Positions 12,109-21,960 of a stretch of 64,000 bases of DNA are shown in pieces. The position numbers were made by a program, and so were the translations under genes. The notes beneath the pieces are model-generated. The model was not told the DNA's origin and did no database searches. It saw only the letters and a list, made by a program, of their open reading frames with translations. Every line of letters starts with the position of its first letter. Positions within the stretch are counted from its first letter, which is position 1. Source of the DNA: Deinandra increscens subsp. villosa. Lineage: Eukaryota > Streptophyta > Magnoliopsida > Asterales > Asteraceae. The stretch spans positions 90,544,177 to 90,608,176 of the forward strand of contig JBCNJP010000023.1 in NCBI GenBank assembly GCA_039602395.1, in the 5' to 3' direction.

Positions 12109-12578
12109 GGTTCTGTTTGACGCACTAGCTGAAAAGCTAGCTGCTAACTGAAAAGCTAGCTGCTAGCTGAAAAGCTAACTGCTAGCTGAAAAGCTAGCTA
12201 ATAAACTAGTTGATAAGCTAGCTGATAAGCTAGCTGATAGCTGATAAATTATAAGTTAGCTGATAAAAAATAATGTTTGGTAAAAACTAACTGAATAATA
12301 TAAAATGACATAAAAGTACATGTCATAAATGTAAATAAGGTATTTATTTATAAGTTAGGAAATGGTAAAACTGGAAATATTATAAAAGGTAGTTGAAACG
12401 TCAAACGCTACTTCAACTAGCTTTTCAAAAGCTAGCTTATAAGCTAGCTTTTTGACGTTACCAAACGGAGCTTTAAAAAAAAAAAAACTAGCTTTTAAAA
12501 AAACACAATGTTTGGTACGTCAAAAGGCTAGCTGATAAGCTAGCTGATAAGCTAGCATATGGCGCGCCAAACACAGCC
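12109..12578. mobile_element. MITE built from GCTAGCTGATAA repeats
   Basis: CTA on both sides (12106-12108, 12579-12581) and inverted ends GGTTCTGTTTGACGC / GGCTGTGTTTGGCGC (12 of 15 matching) suggest a PIF/Harbinger-type MITE. Both flanks hold many copies of GCTAGCTGATAA-like units, and an internal second set of TTTGGTACGTC/GACGTTACCAAA inverted motifs (12455-12520) suggests two fused or nested units. Confidence 0.65.
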
Positions 12579-13439
12579 CTAATCTACTACTAAATTATCT
12601 AACTTATCAACTACAAAGATTATATATTTGCGTTATAATTAATATTTTTAATTTACGCATGAATGTACATACAACATCGAGTGGTTGTCTCCGTGTGCGT
12701 TACAACGGGTACTTTATGAAAAAAGTAGGATTTGACATGTAATAGCGCAACCAAAAATATAAAACGGAGATGAAAAAATAAAAGAAAGGAAACCAGTGTT
12801 GAGATTTGAAACCATGCTAATTGGGTATGAATAAACGATCTATAATTAGTTAATTACTAATTATATATGTTTTATAGTTGACTAACCCTAAAAATTAATA
12901 AGTGATTAGAATATGAGTGTTGCGCTACTTTGATTAAAATAACTAAAGATATCTGAAATAGGTTATTCAAAATTATAAAGATGCTAATATAAAATTACAA
13001 ATATACCCCTGCTTCTGTGATCCCAACTCGCCACTTCTTTAATCTATACCATAAGGTCCATAGTTAAATATTATCACTTTGCTTGTCTGAACTAAGCGAA
13101 TAAGATTGAGAAATATATTGTTTCTGTTATATAACTAACGATATTCAGTTTTACAAGAAGATACATGTTTCAGGAGTTATATAGTTAACTACAACCATTT
13201 TATGGGACAGATATTTGATATGACTTCCATCTATACAATACTTTTTAGTAACAAGAATTTTGAGATTCAAAATGGAATAAAAGTCAACTTTCATAGAAGT
13301 TGAATATTGTAAACCAAATGCATCTCTTTTTATTTATATTTGTCGCGCGTATAGCATATGTAATTCTACTTTAACATAAAAGTATAAAACAATTGAATAT
13401 GATTATTGACTTAACTTATAATTAGTTGTCTTTTTTTTT
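12579..13439. other. Intergenic, AT-rich
   Basis: No open frame of note, no repeat border and no RNA gene seen. Confidence 0.4.
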
Positions 13440-13683
13440 GGGTCTGGCTATATCCACCCACCATTTTTACTAAAAAAACTTAAACCACACGGTCGTTTGA
13501 CCTAAAACGATCGTTTTGGGATCGTTTCAGAGTAAACGGTCGTTAGAAAGGGGGCCCCCTGAATTTTAAGGTTTCGTCGTCGCGACACGTGGCGGCCGTT
13601 TCAACTGAAACGACCGTTTCAAGCGAAACGATCGTAGTGAAATGGTGGATTTAGCAAATTACTGGGTGTCTTTATAACGACTC
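13440..13683. mobile_element. MITE-like element, copy 2 of the AACGATCGTTT family
   Basis: Ends GGGTCTGGCTATATCCACCC and, inverted, GAGTCGTTATAAAGACACCC. Flanked on each side by nine Ts (13431-13439, 13684-13692), compatible with a target duplication in a T-rich site. The core at 13559-13592 matches copy 1 almost exactly, including ACACGTGGC; the arms are palindromic AAACGATCGTTT-type units arranged differently from copy 1. Confidence 0.75.
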
Positions 13684-14426
13684 TTTTTTTTTAAAGGCGA
13701 TTACAATTAGTTGTCTCCGATGAGAATCTTAGATTGTTGGATATTAAAGTGATAGTTCGTCAATAAAAAAGTTGTGGATCACATAAAAGAAAAGGCAAAT
13801 AAAATGTTATATTGTGAATTGTAATTTGTTAATTATTGATAATGCCGCTTGCTTTCTTACTAGAAGTTGTTAGGCACTTAGGCCTGTATTGTGTAATTTG
13901 CTACTATTTGATTGTCTAATACGTTATGAAAGGCATGTGGTTAAGGTTTTTTTTATGCACTAGTTGGTAATCGAATAATTTTAAGAAATTAGAGTGTAAA
14001 GTACGTAAAGAGAAACATATAAAGTTATCGTGATTCGGTTATAAACAATCATTAATTTTAAGTTTTTAACTATAATTTAGTTTAAAAATTATAGTTTTAA
14101 AATTTATATTTTTTTAACCACCAACAAACAAAGGCCTGACTCTCAGCTCGCAGAGAGCCCACTAGTAGAGGTGTAAAAACCGATTTGAAAACCAAACCGG
14201 TTTTGACCATGACATGTTGAAACCGATGAAACCGGTTTCGGTTAGAAACCGAACCGGTCTGGGAACTCAAACCGGTTTGGTCAAATTTTTTAAAACTTTA
14301 TAAAAACTAAAAAAACATACTTTTTATTGAATAAAAACATAAAACATTACAAAAGACAAGAAGTTCACACCTAAACGATTACAATAATAGCTAATTTTGA
14401 AAGAAAATACAAATATTTTAACTAGA

Positions 14427-14745
14427 TTAAACATTATTGTCCGAACCATCGACCCCAACTTGAGTTTGATCACTACTTGGGTTATTGTTCTTTGTTTTGC
14501 AATAAAGTTCCAAATGGTTCTTAAGATTCGAGTTCGAATCTCCTTTCATTAGCAAATCGTAATAATGACACTGAGTCCTTTGCCAACTATTTTTCAACTC
14601 AACCAAGTCGAAATGTGGACCAAACAAATGTGGAGCCCTCTTTGTTGCAAGAATCTTCACAATCGAGTACTCTTCGTCGCCACTACCACTACCACTAGCA
14701 TGAACATTGAATGTGGTGTTCTTTGAGCATTTGAAGAGACCATTT
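14427..14745 (-). pseudogene. hAT transposase N-terminal (BED-finger-like) fragment
   Basis: An open frame without a convincing ATG carries QCHYYDLLMKGDSNSNLKNHLELYC, which resembles the end of a plant BED zinc finger, where Cys pairs and a GTSNLxxHLxxC-like motif occur. A Gly-Ser repeat and acidic stretch precede it. Some zinc ligands look replaced. It stops at 14427 before any catalytic domain, so it is a relic of the parent hAT coding region. Confidence 0.55.
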
Positions 14746-14969
14746 TTTGAGTGAATAAGTAATAATCTCTGTTAATTTAAGAGTTTTTTCAGAGATTGAG
14801 AAGTGGAGTAATGTTTATAACACATCAAGGGGTATATATACCAATTTTTAGGCTCAAACCCCCTCCAAACGGTAAAAAACGGCTATAATACTGTTCCAGC
14901 GGTCATATAACGGCTATAATACTGTTCCAGCGGTCATATAACGGCTATAAAAAAGTTGTATAAAAAGGT

Positions 14970-15300
14970 GAGGAAACCGATTTCAAACCGTTTTCTTCAC
15001 TAAACCTCCAACCCGACTGAAACCGGTTTGGGAACCGGATTGGTCAAAAACCGGTTTGAAAACCGTTTTCTTCACTAAACCTCCTAACCGACTGAAACCG
15101 GTTTGGGAACCGGATTGGTCAAAAACCGGTTTGAAAACCGGTTTCTTCACTAAACCTCCTAACCGACTGAAACCGGTTTGGGAACCGGATTGGTCAAAAA
15201 CCGGTTTGAAAACCGGTTTCTTCACTAAACCTCCTAACAAACTGAAACCGGTTTGGGAACTGGATTGATCAAAACCCGGTTTTGACCGGTTTGGCCGCCC
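14970..15300. repeat. 75-bp tandem repeat, about 4 copies
   Basis: The phrase 'actgaaaccggtttgggaac' starts at 15016, 15091, 15166 and 15241, an exact 75-bp spacing, inside the hAT element. Units differ by a few bases. Because 75 is a multiple of three, long spurious frames stay open on both strands across the block. Confidence 0.95.
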
Positions 15301-15521
15301 AAACCGGTTTGGGATTTGCACCTCTACCCATTGGGCAAACAAAGCTCTCTACGGGAGCCTGAGCCAACGGCAGTTGTTGAGCCCATCTCATGGAAAACCC
15401 ACATCTACGAACGACCAGCTGGTAAACATCTTGGGCTCAAGGATCGAACTCTTGACATTGCAGTCTCGAGTCTTCTCCTCATCACTAGCTAACACTAGGA
15501 CAAGTCCTAGTGGTTAAAAGA

Positions 15522-16130
15522 AATTATAATTCTCAACTAATAGTTTAGTAATGGAAAAATGAATTTAAATAATCCCAACTATTATTCGGCAATAATCTCA
15601 TCATTTTTTGTGTGTAATAAAACACTCTTATCTTTATACTCTGTTTTCTTTTAATAATCTTTCCATTAAATCCCACTAACCGCCGTTAAATCCATTCGAA
15701 CCCTAATTCTTTCAACCCGGCCAAAATTGACCATCGATTCGTGGATTTTTACGACAATAAGTATGGGGCTTTTATTGAAGACCAAAACCCGAACACATTG
15801 ACCGGCAACTCGTCGGAAAGCGGTCAACATATACTAACAACGTTAGTAGAATTTAGCGGAAAGATTATTAAAGAAAAATATGATATAAAAATAAGATTGT
15901 TCTATTATAAAAAAATTGGAAAGGTTATTACCGGTCAATAAACAATAATTAATATTATTTAAATTCAATTTTCCTTTAATAATACATTATTTACATAAGG
16001 ATCTTGATTCTATTGTATTGTTCCTTTCTCTTCATTAGTTTCGTGATGCTTTACCATGCGTCCATGCATTTTTTACCTAAAACTAATTTTTTTAACGGCT
16101 AAATTTTACGCCATATTCACCACTCTTAAG
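15522..16130. other. Intergenic; weak coding-like patch
   Basis: A patch near 15735-15850 has more even base composition and a 66-codon open frame without an ATG at its start. No family recognised. The rest is AT-rich. Confidence 0.3.
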
Positions 16131-16190
16131 TTTTGAACTTGGGTCTCCACCAAAAAGGACATTGTCTCTTACCATTAGGCTAAAACCAAA
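16131..16190 (-). repeat. tRNA-like SINE head fragment
   Basis: Minus strand reads TAGCCTAATGGTAAGAGAC (A-box-like) followed, after about 15 bases, by GGAGACCCAAGTTCAA (B-box-like). This is the arrangement of a tRNA-derived promoter; no complete cloverleaf or tail is seen. Confidence 0.4.
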
Positions 16191-16847
16191 TTGAAACAAA
16201 AAATTCGTATTGAAAATTCTTATATAAACAAAACTGAAGTGTTTTTAGGAACGATTAAGGTCGCATTTTATTGATTTTCACCAAGTGGCGGTATCGCTCG
16301 ATGTCACATGGCATTAACATATATTTATTATTTCGTTTTTTATCTCTTATCATAACGGAACAAATTTAATGTATGATTTGGTGGTCTATAGGTATAGACT
16401 GTATAGTCATGTGAGTTTAGCAAAGAAATTGGTGTTGAGTTGGTGGTATAATAAGTACAGTTGAGTATCATATATTTTTGTATTCTAGTCATGTAACATA
16501 GTTCTTACGTCGTAGGCGCAATACTTTGAACATTTGGTCGTTAGAAGTTTTTTTTTATTCCATTTTTTTTACGTGGCGTTAATTTTTAGTCTTCTATGTT
16601 GTAGGCTCAATACTTTACGCGATTTTTTATTTTTGTTTTTTTATATAACGTTATAACAGTATCTCTTTACGTGCATAAGTTATTCCCACGGCAACATATA
16701 GATAATAAAATCTAAATACTTTATATCACAAAATAACAAAGGGAATTTCGATGGAAAGTACATATTTGCGTGACCAAGACCACCCCCACCCCACCCTACC
16801 CTACCCATTTACAAATCTTTTTATACAAATATCATTTGTTTCAGAGT

Positions 16848-17117
16848 GAGTTTGGCTATAGACACCCCCCTTTTTACTAAAAAAATCCAATCTTTAGGAT
16901 CGTTTCTGTTAAAACGATCGTTTTGGGATCGTTTCGTACAAAACGCGCGGTCATTCAAAAAACGGGGACCCCCTGAATTTTAAGGTTTCGTCGTCGTGAC
17001 ACGTCATCTCGTTAAGATCGTTTTAGGATCGTTTCATATAACACGGCCGTTTTGGGTGAAACGACCGTATAAAAATGGTGTTTTTAGCAAAAAAGAGGGG
17101 TTTCTATATAACCACTC
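16848..17117. mobile_element. MITE-like element, copy 3 of the AACGATCGTTT family
   Basis: Starts GAGTTTGGCTATAGACACCC and ends, inverted, GAGTGGTTATATAGAAACCCC. The core at 16974-17004 is shared with copies 1 and 2, but here the G-box is changed to ACACGTCAT. No clear target duplication. Arms again consist of GATCGTTT/AAACGATC units. Confidence 0.7.
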
Positions 17118-17544
17118 TCGTTTTATTTATGAGTGAATTACACAAAAGATTATTTATATTTTACCTAAATTTCAGATTAAGTTCTTATTTATGTTTTATA
17201 TTTGTTTTAGATAAGGTTCTTTATCACGAACATGGTTAAAATTATCCCTCAAATAATAAGTATTTCCCTCATTTTATAACATTTTTAATGAAAACTTTAA
17301 AATAAAAAATATCCCTTTTAAAACTCATGTCCGTCTTAACGGATAACTTTTAAAGTTTTTATTAAAAAAAATTTAAAATGACAAAAATATCCCTGACATA
17401 ACAGATAATTTTAACCCCGTTATCACAAATGATTTTCTCTAAAACAAGTATAAAACATAAAATACACAATCTTAAATTTTTGGTAAAACATAAATAACCT
17501 TTTGTGTAATTTACTTTGGTTTTAAAACCGAAAAATTAGTGACC
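17118..17544. other. Intergenic, AT-rich
   Basis: No gene. A loose inverted similarity ('aaggttctttatcac…' versus '…taacggataatttt') hints at an old foldback but was not resolved. Confidence 0.3.
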
Positions 17545-17660
17545 CAAATAGTCCGCACTCCGGACCTTGTGATGTGATGTCGGTGTGTGACACAGGTTCG
17601 ATTCCTGTAACTCTGTAAGAATCACTCCTCACCCTCACCGTTCAACGTGTTTGTTTTTTT
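17545..17660 (+). repeat. SINE-like fragment
   Basis: Contains GACACAGGTTCGATTCCTGT, a perfect B box in a T-arm-like stem, at about 17588-17607, and a T-rich end. An A box is unclear. It is called only as a pol III-type repeat fragment. Confidence 0.35.
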
Positions 17661-17734
17661 TAATCAAATTCTTTCACATTTGTCTGTTTCTTGTTAGAGT
17701 AACATTGTAAATTGCCATTTTTTATTAAAATTTT

Positions 17735-18047
17735 GGGTTATTGGCTTGTATCAATCCCAACTATCACGTATTGGCCAATAATACTCCCAACTTTACTCCT
17801 TCCATCTGTCACCACGAACTATCATCATATTTTCCTCCATCACTCCCCCGTGAATTACTTAACCCCATTTGAATTCCATGTTTTGTAAGTTTACCCGGCT
17901 TTTAGTTCCAATTTCGTTAAGTAAATTTAACCAGGGGAGTGATGGAGGAAAATATGATGATAGTTCGTGGTGGCAGGTGGAAGGAGTAAAGTTGGGAGTG
18001 TTATCGGCCAATACGTCATAGTTGGGATTAATACAAGCCAATAACCC
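17735..18047. mobile_element. Mutator-type foldback MITE
   Basis: Perfect 9-bp duplication TAAAATTTT (17726-17734, 18048-18056) flanks a 313-bp element whose two arms of about 120 bp are inverted copies (GGGTTATTGGCTTGTAT at each end). A 9-bp duplication and long inverted arms fit MULE-derived elements. The arms could form a long hairpin RNA if transcribed. Confidence 0.9.
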
Positions 18048-18420
18048 TAAAATTTTCTATCTTTGTATTGACATTATATACTTTACAATGTATATATCTA
18101 CCTGGTAACGATCCATGTGACAATTCTCGATCATAATTAAATAAGGATAACGACATAGTTGTAGGAAAACTAGACTTTTTATGTTATTATTCATGTTTAT
18201 GAGAGCACCAATAGTTGGCACAATAATCATTTTAGAAAAGACCAGATTTATGTCTTTCTTAACATGTTATATATTACAACCTATTATTTCTCTTGTTAAC
18301 AATTCATAGTACCTTAAACTGTATTGGCAGTTGGTATTAGGTCTTATAAATATCATATTGTATTAATAGTATAAAGTGTTAGCTTATATCATATAGAGAA
18401 TAACACACATATGTATAATA

Positions 18421-18432
18421 CACACACACACA

Positions 18433-18490
<58 letters not shown>

Positions 18491-18498
18491 GGTGTGTC
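18421..18498. repeat. Compound microsatellite (CA)n(TA)n(TG)n
   Basis: CA repeats, then about 24 TA units, then TG repeats form a self-complementary tract of about 78 bp. It directly precedes the foldback element at 18508 and is likely length-variable. Confidence 0.95.
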
Positions 18499-18507
18499 TG
18501 TTAATTT

Positions 18508-19325
18508 TAAAAGGCTCTAGATAAACACACAATTTTGATACACACACAACTCAAACTATCGTTTGGCCCTAAACTGGTCAAAGGAATTTTCCCAAAAATC
18601 GAGAAACTATACCCCGGTCAATTTAATGTTTTTTACTGGGCCGTATGGCCCCAAACAAGCCATGTAGTATTTATTTTTAACTTTATTTTTTTACTTCATA
18701 TGGTATTTTTACTATATTTTTAAAAATGTTTTTGAATTTAATTACAATACCCGATAATAAAGTTGACGTTATAAGAACATTAAAACTAAATTTGAAATTT
18801 TATTAGAAACTAATTTGAAATAGTACAAACGTAAATTGAAAATGTACAGACGTAAAATAACTTGAAAAGGCTTCAGTTAGACGAAAAGACCCAAACGATG
18901 TTTTTAATGAGGGCTTTAGTTAGACAAGTGTTATAATCTAACTGAAGCCCGTTAAAAACATCATTTGGGCATCTTCGTCTAAGTGAAGCCTCTTTAATTT
19001 TATTATTTTACGTACACTCTTTCAATTTGCGTTTGTACAGTTTCAAATTACGGTTTTAATAACATTTCAAATTTAGTTTTAATGTTCTTATAACGTCAAC
19101 TATATTATCGGATATTGTAATTAAATTCAAATATATATTTAAAAATATATCAATAAAATACTATATAAAAAACTAAAATTAAAAAAATAAAACATGGCTC
19201 GTTTGAGACCATACGGCCCAGTAAAAAACAATGAATTGACGGGGAACAATTTCTTAATTTTTTTAAAAAATTTCGGTCGTTTGGATCACACGATCGTTAA
19301 ATGTGTGTTTATCAGTCCCTTTTTA
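18508..19325. mobile_element. Long foldback element with arms of about 400 bp
   Basis: The left arm (18508 to about 18915) and right arm (about 18930 to 19325) are inverted copies: AAAAGG…GATAAACACACA at both ends, and matching inner parts such as 'ttgacgttataagaacattaaaac' and its complement. The loop is only a few tens of bases. No confident target duplication. No coding capacity. Confidence 0.75.
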
Positions 19326-19532
19326 GAATCGTTAATATACTAAATACTATATTGTGATAACCGTCTTATCATTTTTACTTTCTAATATATAAAATGAGTT
19401 AATTTCATAAATGGTTCACATGGTATTATCAAACTGTAGGTTTGGATTTTAGTGTTTGAAAATTTCAATTTACGAGAGGGTTGCTTAAATGGTCAATGTG
19501 TGGTTTGATCACATTGCAGGCTTTGGTCATTT

Positions 19533-19786
19533 TTTTTTTGGAACGGCATCGATCAGGCGACTTTGGTCTCACGTGTAAACCTACCCTTGCGGGGCTATGT
19601 CCAAGGTCGATTACTCGGACCTCCGTGAGAACCAAGACACCCCCTCCTGAAGCTTTCTCCTGGCAGAAACCCCCTCCTGGGACAACATGGGGTAAAACTG
19701 TCTCCCCTTGGATTAGAACTTGGGTCACATAGTAACCAAAGCCCTAAGAGCCAAGGGGGTAACCACTAGGACAAGTCCTAGTGGTT
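19533..19786 (-). mobile_element. Full-length SINE with poly(A) tail
   Basis: Flanked by a 14-bp duplication GGCTTTGGTCATTT (19519-19532, 19787-19800). Minus strand begins with a hairpin head (CACTAGGAC tt GTCCTAGTG), has an A-box-like TAGTGGTTACC, a B-box-like AGTTCTAATCC, and ends GATGCCGTTCC followed by A9. The 3' end resembles that of the LINE fragment at 34843. Confidence 0.8.
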
Positions 19787-19844
19787 GGCTTTGGTCATTT
19801 AAAAATTGCAAACTTAATCCTAACATTTACAAGTGGGTTGTATA

Positions 19845-21181
19845 TGTAAGATTATGAAATGACAGATTAAGTCAATGAATATTATTGAATAATAGGATTA
19901 TAATATATAGAGAACGAGATAAACTTTAAATAGCTAAATGGGTCCGTGGGCTCATACTAATAACCTAATTATATATTCCAATACTCTTACGCAGTCAGAG
20001 CAGAAAGATAATGAAAGCTCATACTGAAAAAAAAAACTAAACATAAAATAATAATTAGAACTTAAAAAACTAGTTTTGATCTCGATTCACGAATCAAAAT
20101 TCCAATATTCTGCAAGCGGCTCACAATAGTTCAGAATAGTTGCATCCCTCAAAGTATTGTTAAGGTTGCTCAACTTTAGTTCCTTTTAAGACCTCATCTG
20201 TTTTCGGGTCTTGATGTCCAGAATAATAAACATGATGGCTAGATCCCAATCAAGCGTCAGTAGGTAGAAGAGAGAAGAGGGGCTCTTGATAAAAGAAGCA
20301 ACCCGACAACCGGTGACCGTGGTTGTGCGACGGTCTGTCAAGGCTATGAGATCCGTAGATCTAAAAAGAAAAGAAAAGAAAAGAAGGCATTGACCGTGGT
20401 CAGGTAGCGGTTTCTTGAATCCGTAGACCAAGAGATGGAGATAAGATCCATACATATATAAAAAAAAGATGAAGAAAACCGATGACTATGACGAACAGAA
20501 CTGAGCATACAAACTCAACAACAAAAAAACGGTCATTAAACGAATCGTGGATTAATACTTATATCCGACAATCAATCAGTAATTGTTGATTAATATGATA
20601 ACCGAATACAATCCACCAGAAGATAAATGCTATTAAAAAAGAATCTTCAATACTTTACGTGAGAAATCAACACAAAAGTAAACTAACTTATGTGTATTTT
20701 GAAACAGGAATACTAAAGAAAATCGGAAGTTCTTGAACAAAACTAAAGAAATCACATGTTTAAAAAAATATAGACAGAAGAAAAGAACACAGAAGTGGAC
20801 GTACATGAACGGACCGGAATCTCAATTTTAAACCGAAATGGAAACTTTATTTGAACGGAAAAAAACGATAGAAGTAGAAATTAAACTGAAATAGAACGAA
20901 GATAGGACAGGTGTGCCACGTCTAGAGTTTAACACACGGTAGAGATGACGGCTAGGGTTTGGATCGTAGAGGTTGTGATACCATGTAAGATTATGGAATG
21001 ACTGATTAACCGAATTAATATTATTGAATAATAGGGTTACAATATATAAAAAATGAAAGATACCTAAATGAGCCCGTAACTTTTTGCCCGTTTACCCGTC
21101 ACTTCATTGTAAATTATTGTTTTTATTTAATCATAAAATTAAGTTTCAAACTCATACTAATAACCTAATTATATATTGTAA
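19845..21181 (-). mobile_element. Small non-coding LTR retrotransposon (TRIM-like)
   Basis: Direct repeats TGTAAGATTATG…TAACCTAATTATATATT at 19845-19981 and 20984-21181 act as LTRs; the left one lacks about 60 bp. TSD GTATA (19840-19844, 21182-21186). A primer-binding-site-like TGGTATCACAACC (complement of 20971-20983) touches the right LTR and resembles the tRNA-iMet site TGGTATCAGAGCC, setting orientation as minus. The 1-kb interior has no gag or pol. Element length is 1337 bp. Confidence 0.65.
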
Positions 21182-21385
21182 GTATAAATGGTACCCATGG
21201 TTTAATCATATTACAAGATGGTCCTCATATCAAGTTATCATTAACTTTTTTACGGTTAGATGACCTCACATGCAATTTAATATGAGGGTGTATTTGTCAC
21301 TAACGTTTTTTCTTTATAGTCTCTCGTTTTTCAGTCTTTACCTGTAGTATTTTTCTCCATCGTTGATGGAAGATCGATGAAGCAG

Positions 21386-21490
21386 GCAGGGGCGTTTAAT
21401 CTCTCTAATTTTTTTTTGATGTAAGGGTATATAATTTTCGTGTATAAAATTTCGATATACTTCGGTTTCGACCCGATTTTAGTTGTGAAG
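21386..21490. mobile_element. Terminus of a hAT element related to the CAGTGGCG MITEs
   Basis: Begins CAGGGGCG and then shares 'gatgtaagggtatataattttcg…atttcgatatacttcggtttcgac' with the inverse of the MITEs at 10564 and 54821. It is about 470 bp before a decayed hAT transposase reading frame in the same block, so it is probably that element's left end. The right end was not found. Confidence 0.6.
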
Positions 21491-21960
21491 TTTTTTTATA
21501 TACTATGCCCATCTAGTGGGGAAAAAAAAGAATTTAACATAAGCCCATCTACTCAAACTAAAACCCAACCCACCTAATAATCATTTAGCCCATCAAAAAC
21601 ATAAAAAAGAAAAAATATACCGTAACATACGTATGATCGACGGGCACTGACCTTCTAGCTCCTCCAATCCAGGAAATCACGATTCACGACTGACGACTCA
21701 ACCCAAACCTCCCAGAAATCAGGAATCATCCACGGTGCCACCACTCCACCAGCCACCGGCGACCGCCAGCCGCCACTCCGCCTCCGCTTCTCCGGCTCTC
21801 CATCCCAGCGCCAGCGGCCCAGCCGCCCAACAGCCCCCAGTTCAGGCGTAGGTAAGTAGGTTTCTTGTTTCTTTGGTGTAATGGTGTTATGGGAACAAAC
21901 CCCACGTTTTTTTTAAATTGGGGTTGATTATTTGATTTATTTGCAATTTTTGTTGGTGTT

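Larger units (their letters stand above)
14166..15326. mobile_element. Non-autonomous hAT element with BED relic and tandem repeats
   Basis: Termini TAGAGGTG (14166) and CACCTCTA (15319-15326); the flanking 8-mers CCCACTAG and CCCATTGG agree at 6 of 8 positions. Length is 1161 bp. It contains a decayed transposase N-terminal segment and a block of 75-bp tandem repeats near one end, both rich in CCGGTTT. No catalytic transposase domain remains. Confidence 0.8.
14128..15521 (-). repeat. SINE interrupted by a hAT element
   Basis: On the minus strand the 5' head at 15521 has the same 9-bp-arm hairpin (CACTAGGAC aa GTCCTAGTG) as the SINE at 19533, then a B box (AGTTCGATCC, plus 15441-15450). The body runs to 15327, is broken by the hAT element at 14166-15326, and seems to resume at 14165 down to about 14128. 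No SINE target duplication was found. Confidence 0.45.

Noticed and set aside
14970..15300. Regular repeat array considered as CRISPR-like
   Set aside because: Units are contiguous 75-mers without unique spacers, in a plant genome.
14983..15342. 119-codon repeated-peptide frame and its plus-strand counterpart
   Set aside because: Both come from a 75-bp tandem repeat (a multiple of 3) inside a hAT element, not from selection for protein.
19465..19732. 83-87 codon frames on both strands
   Set aside because: They run through a SINE body with pol III boxes, poly(A) and target duplication.
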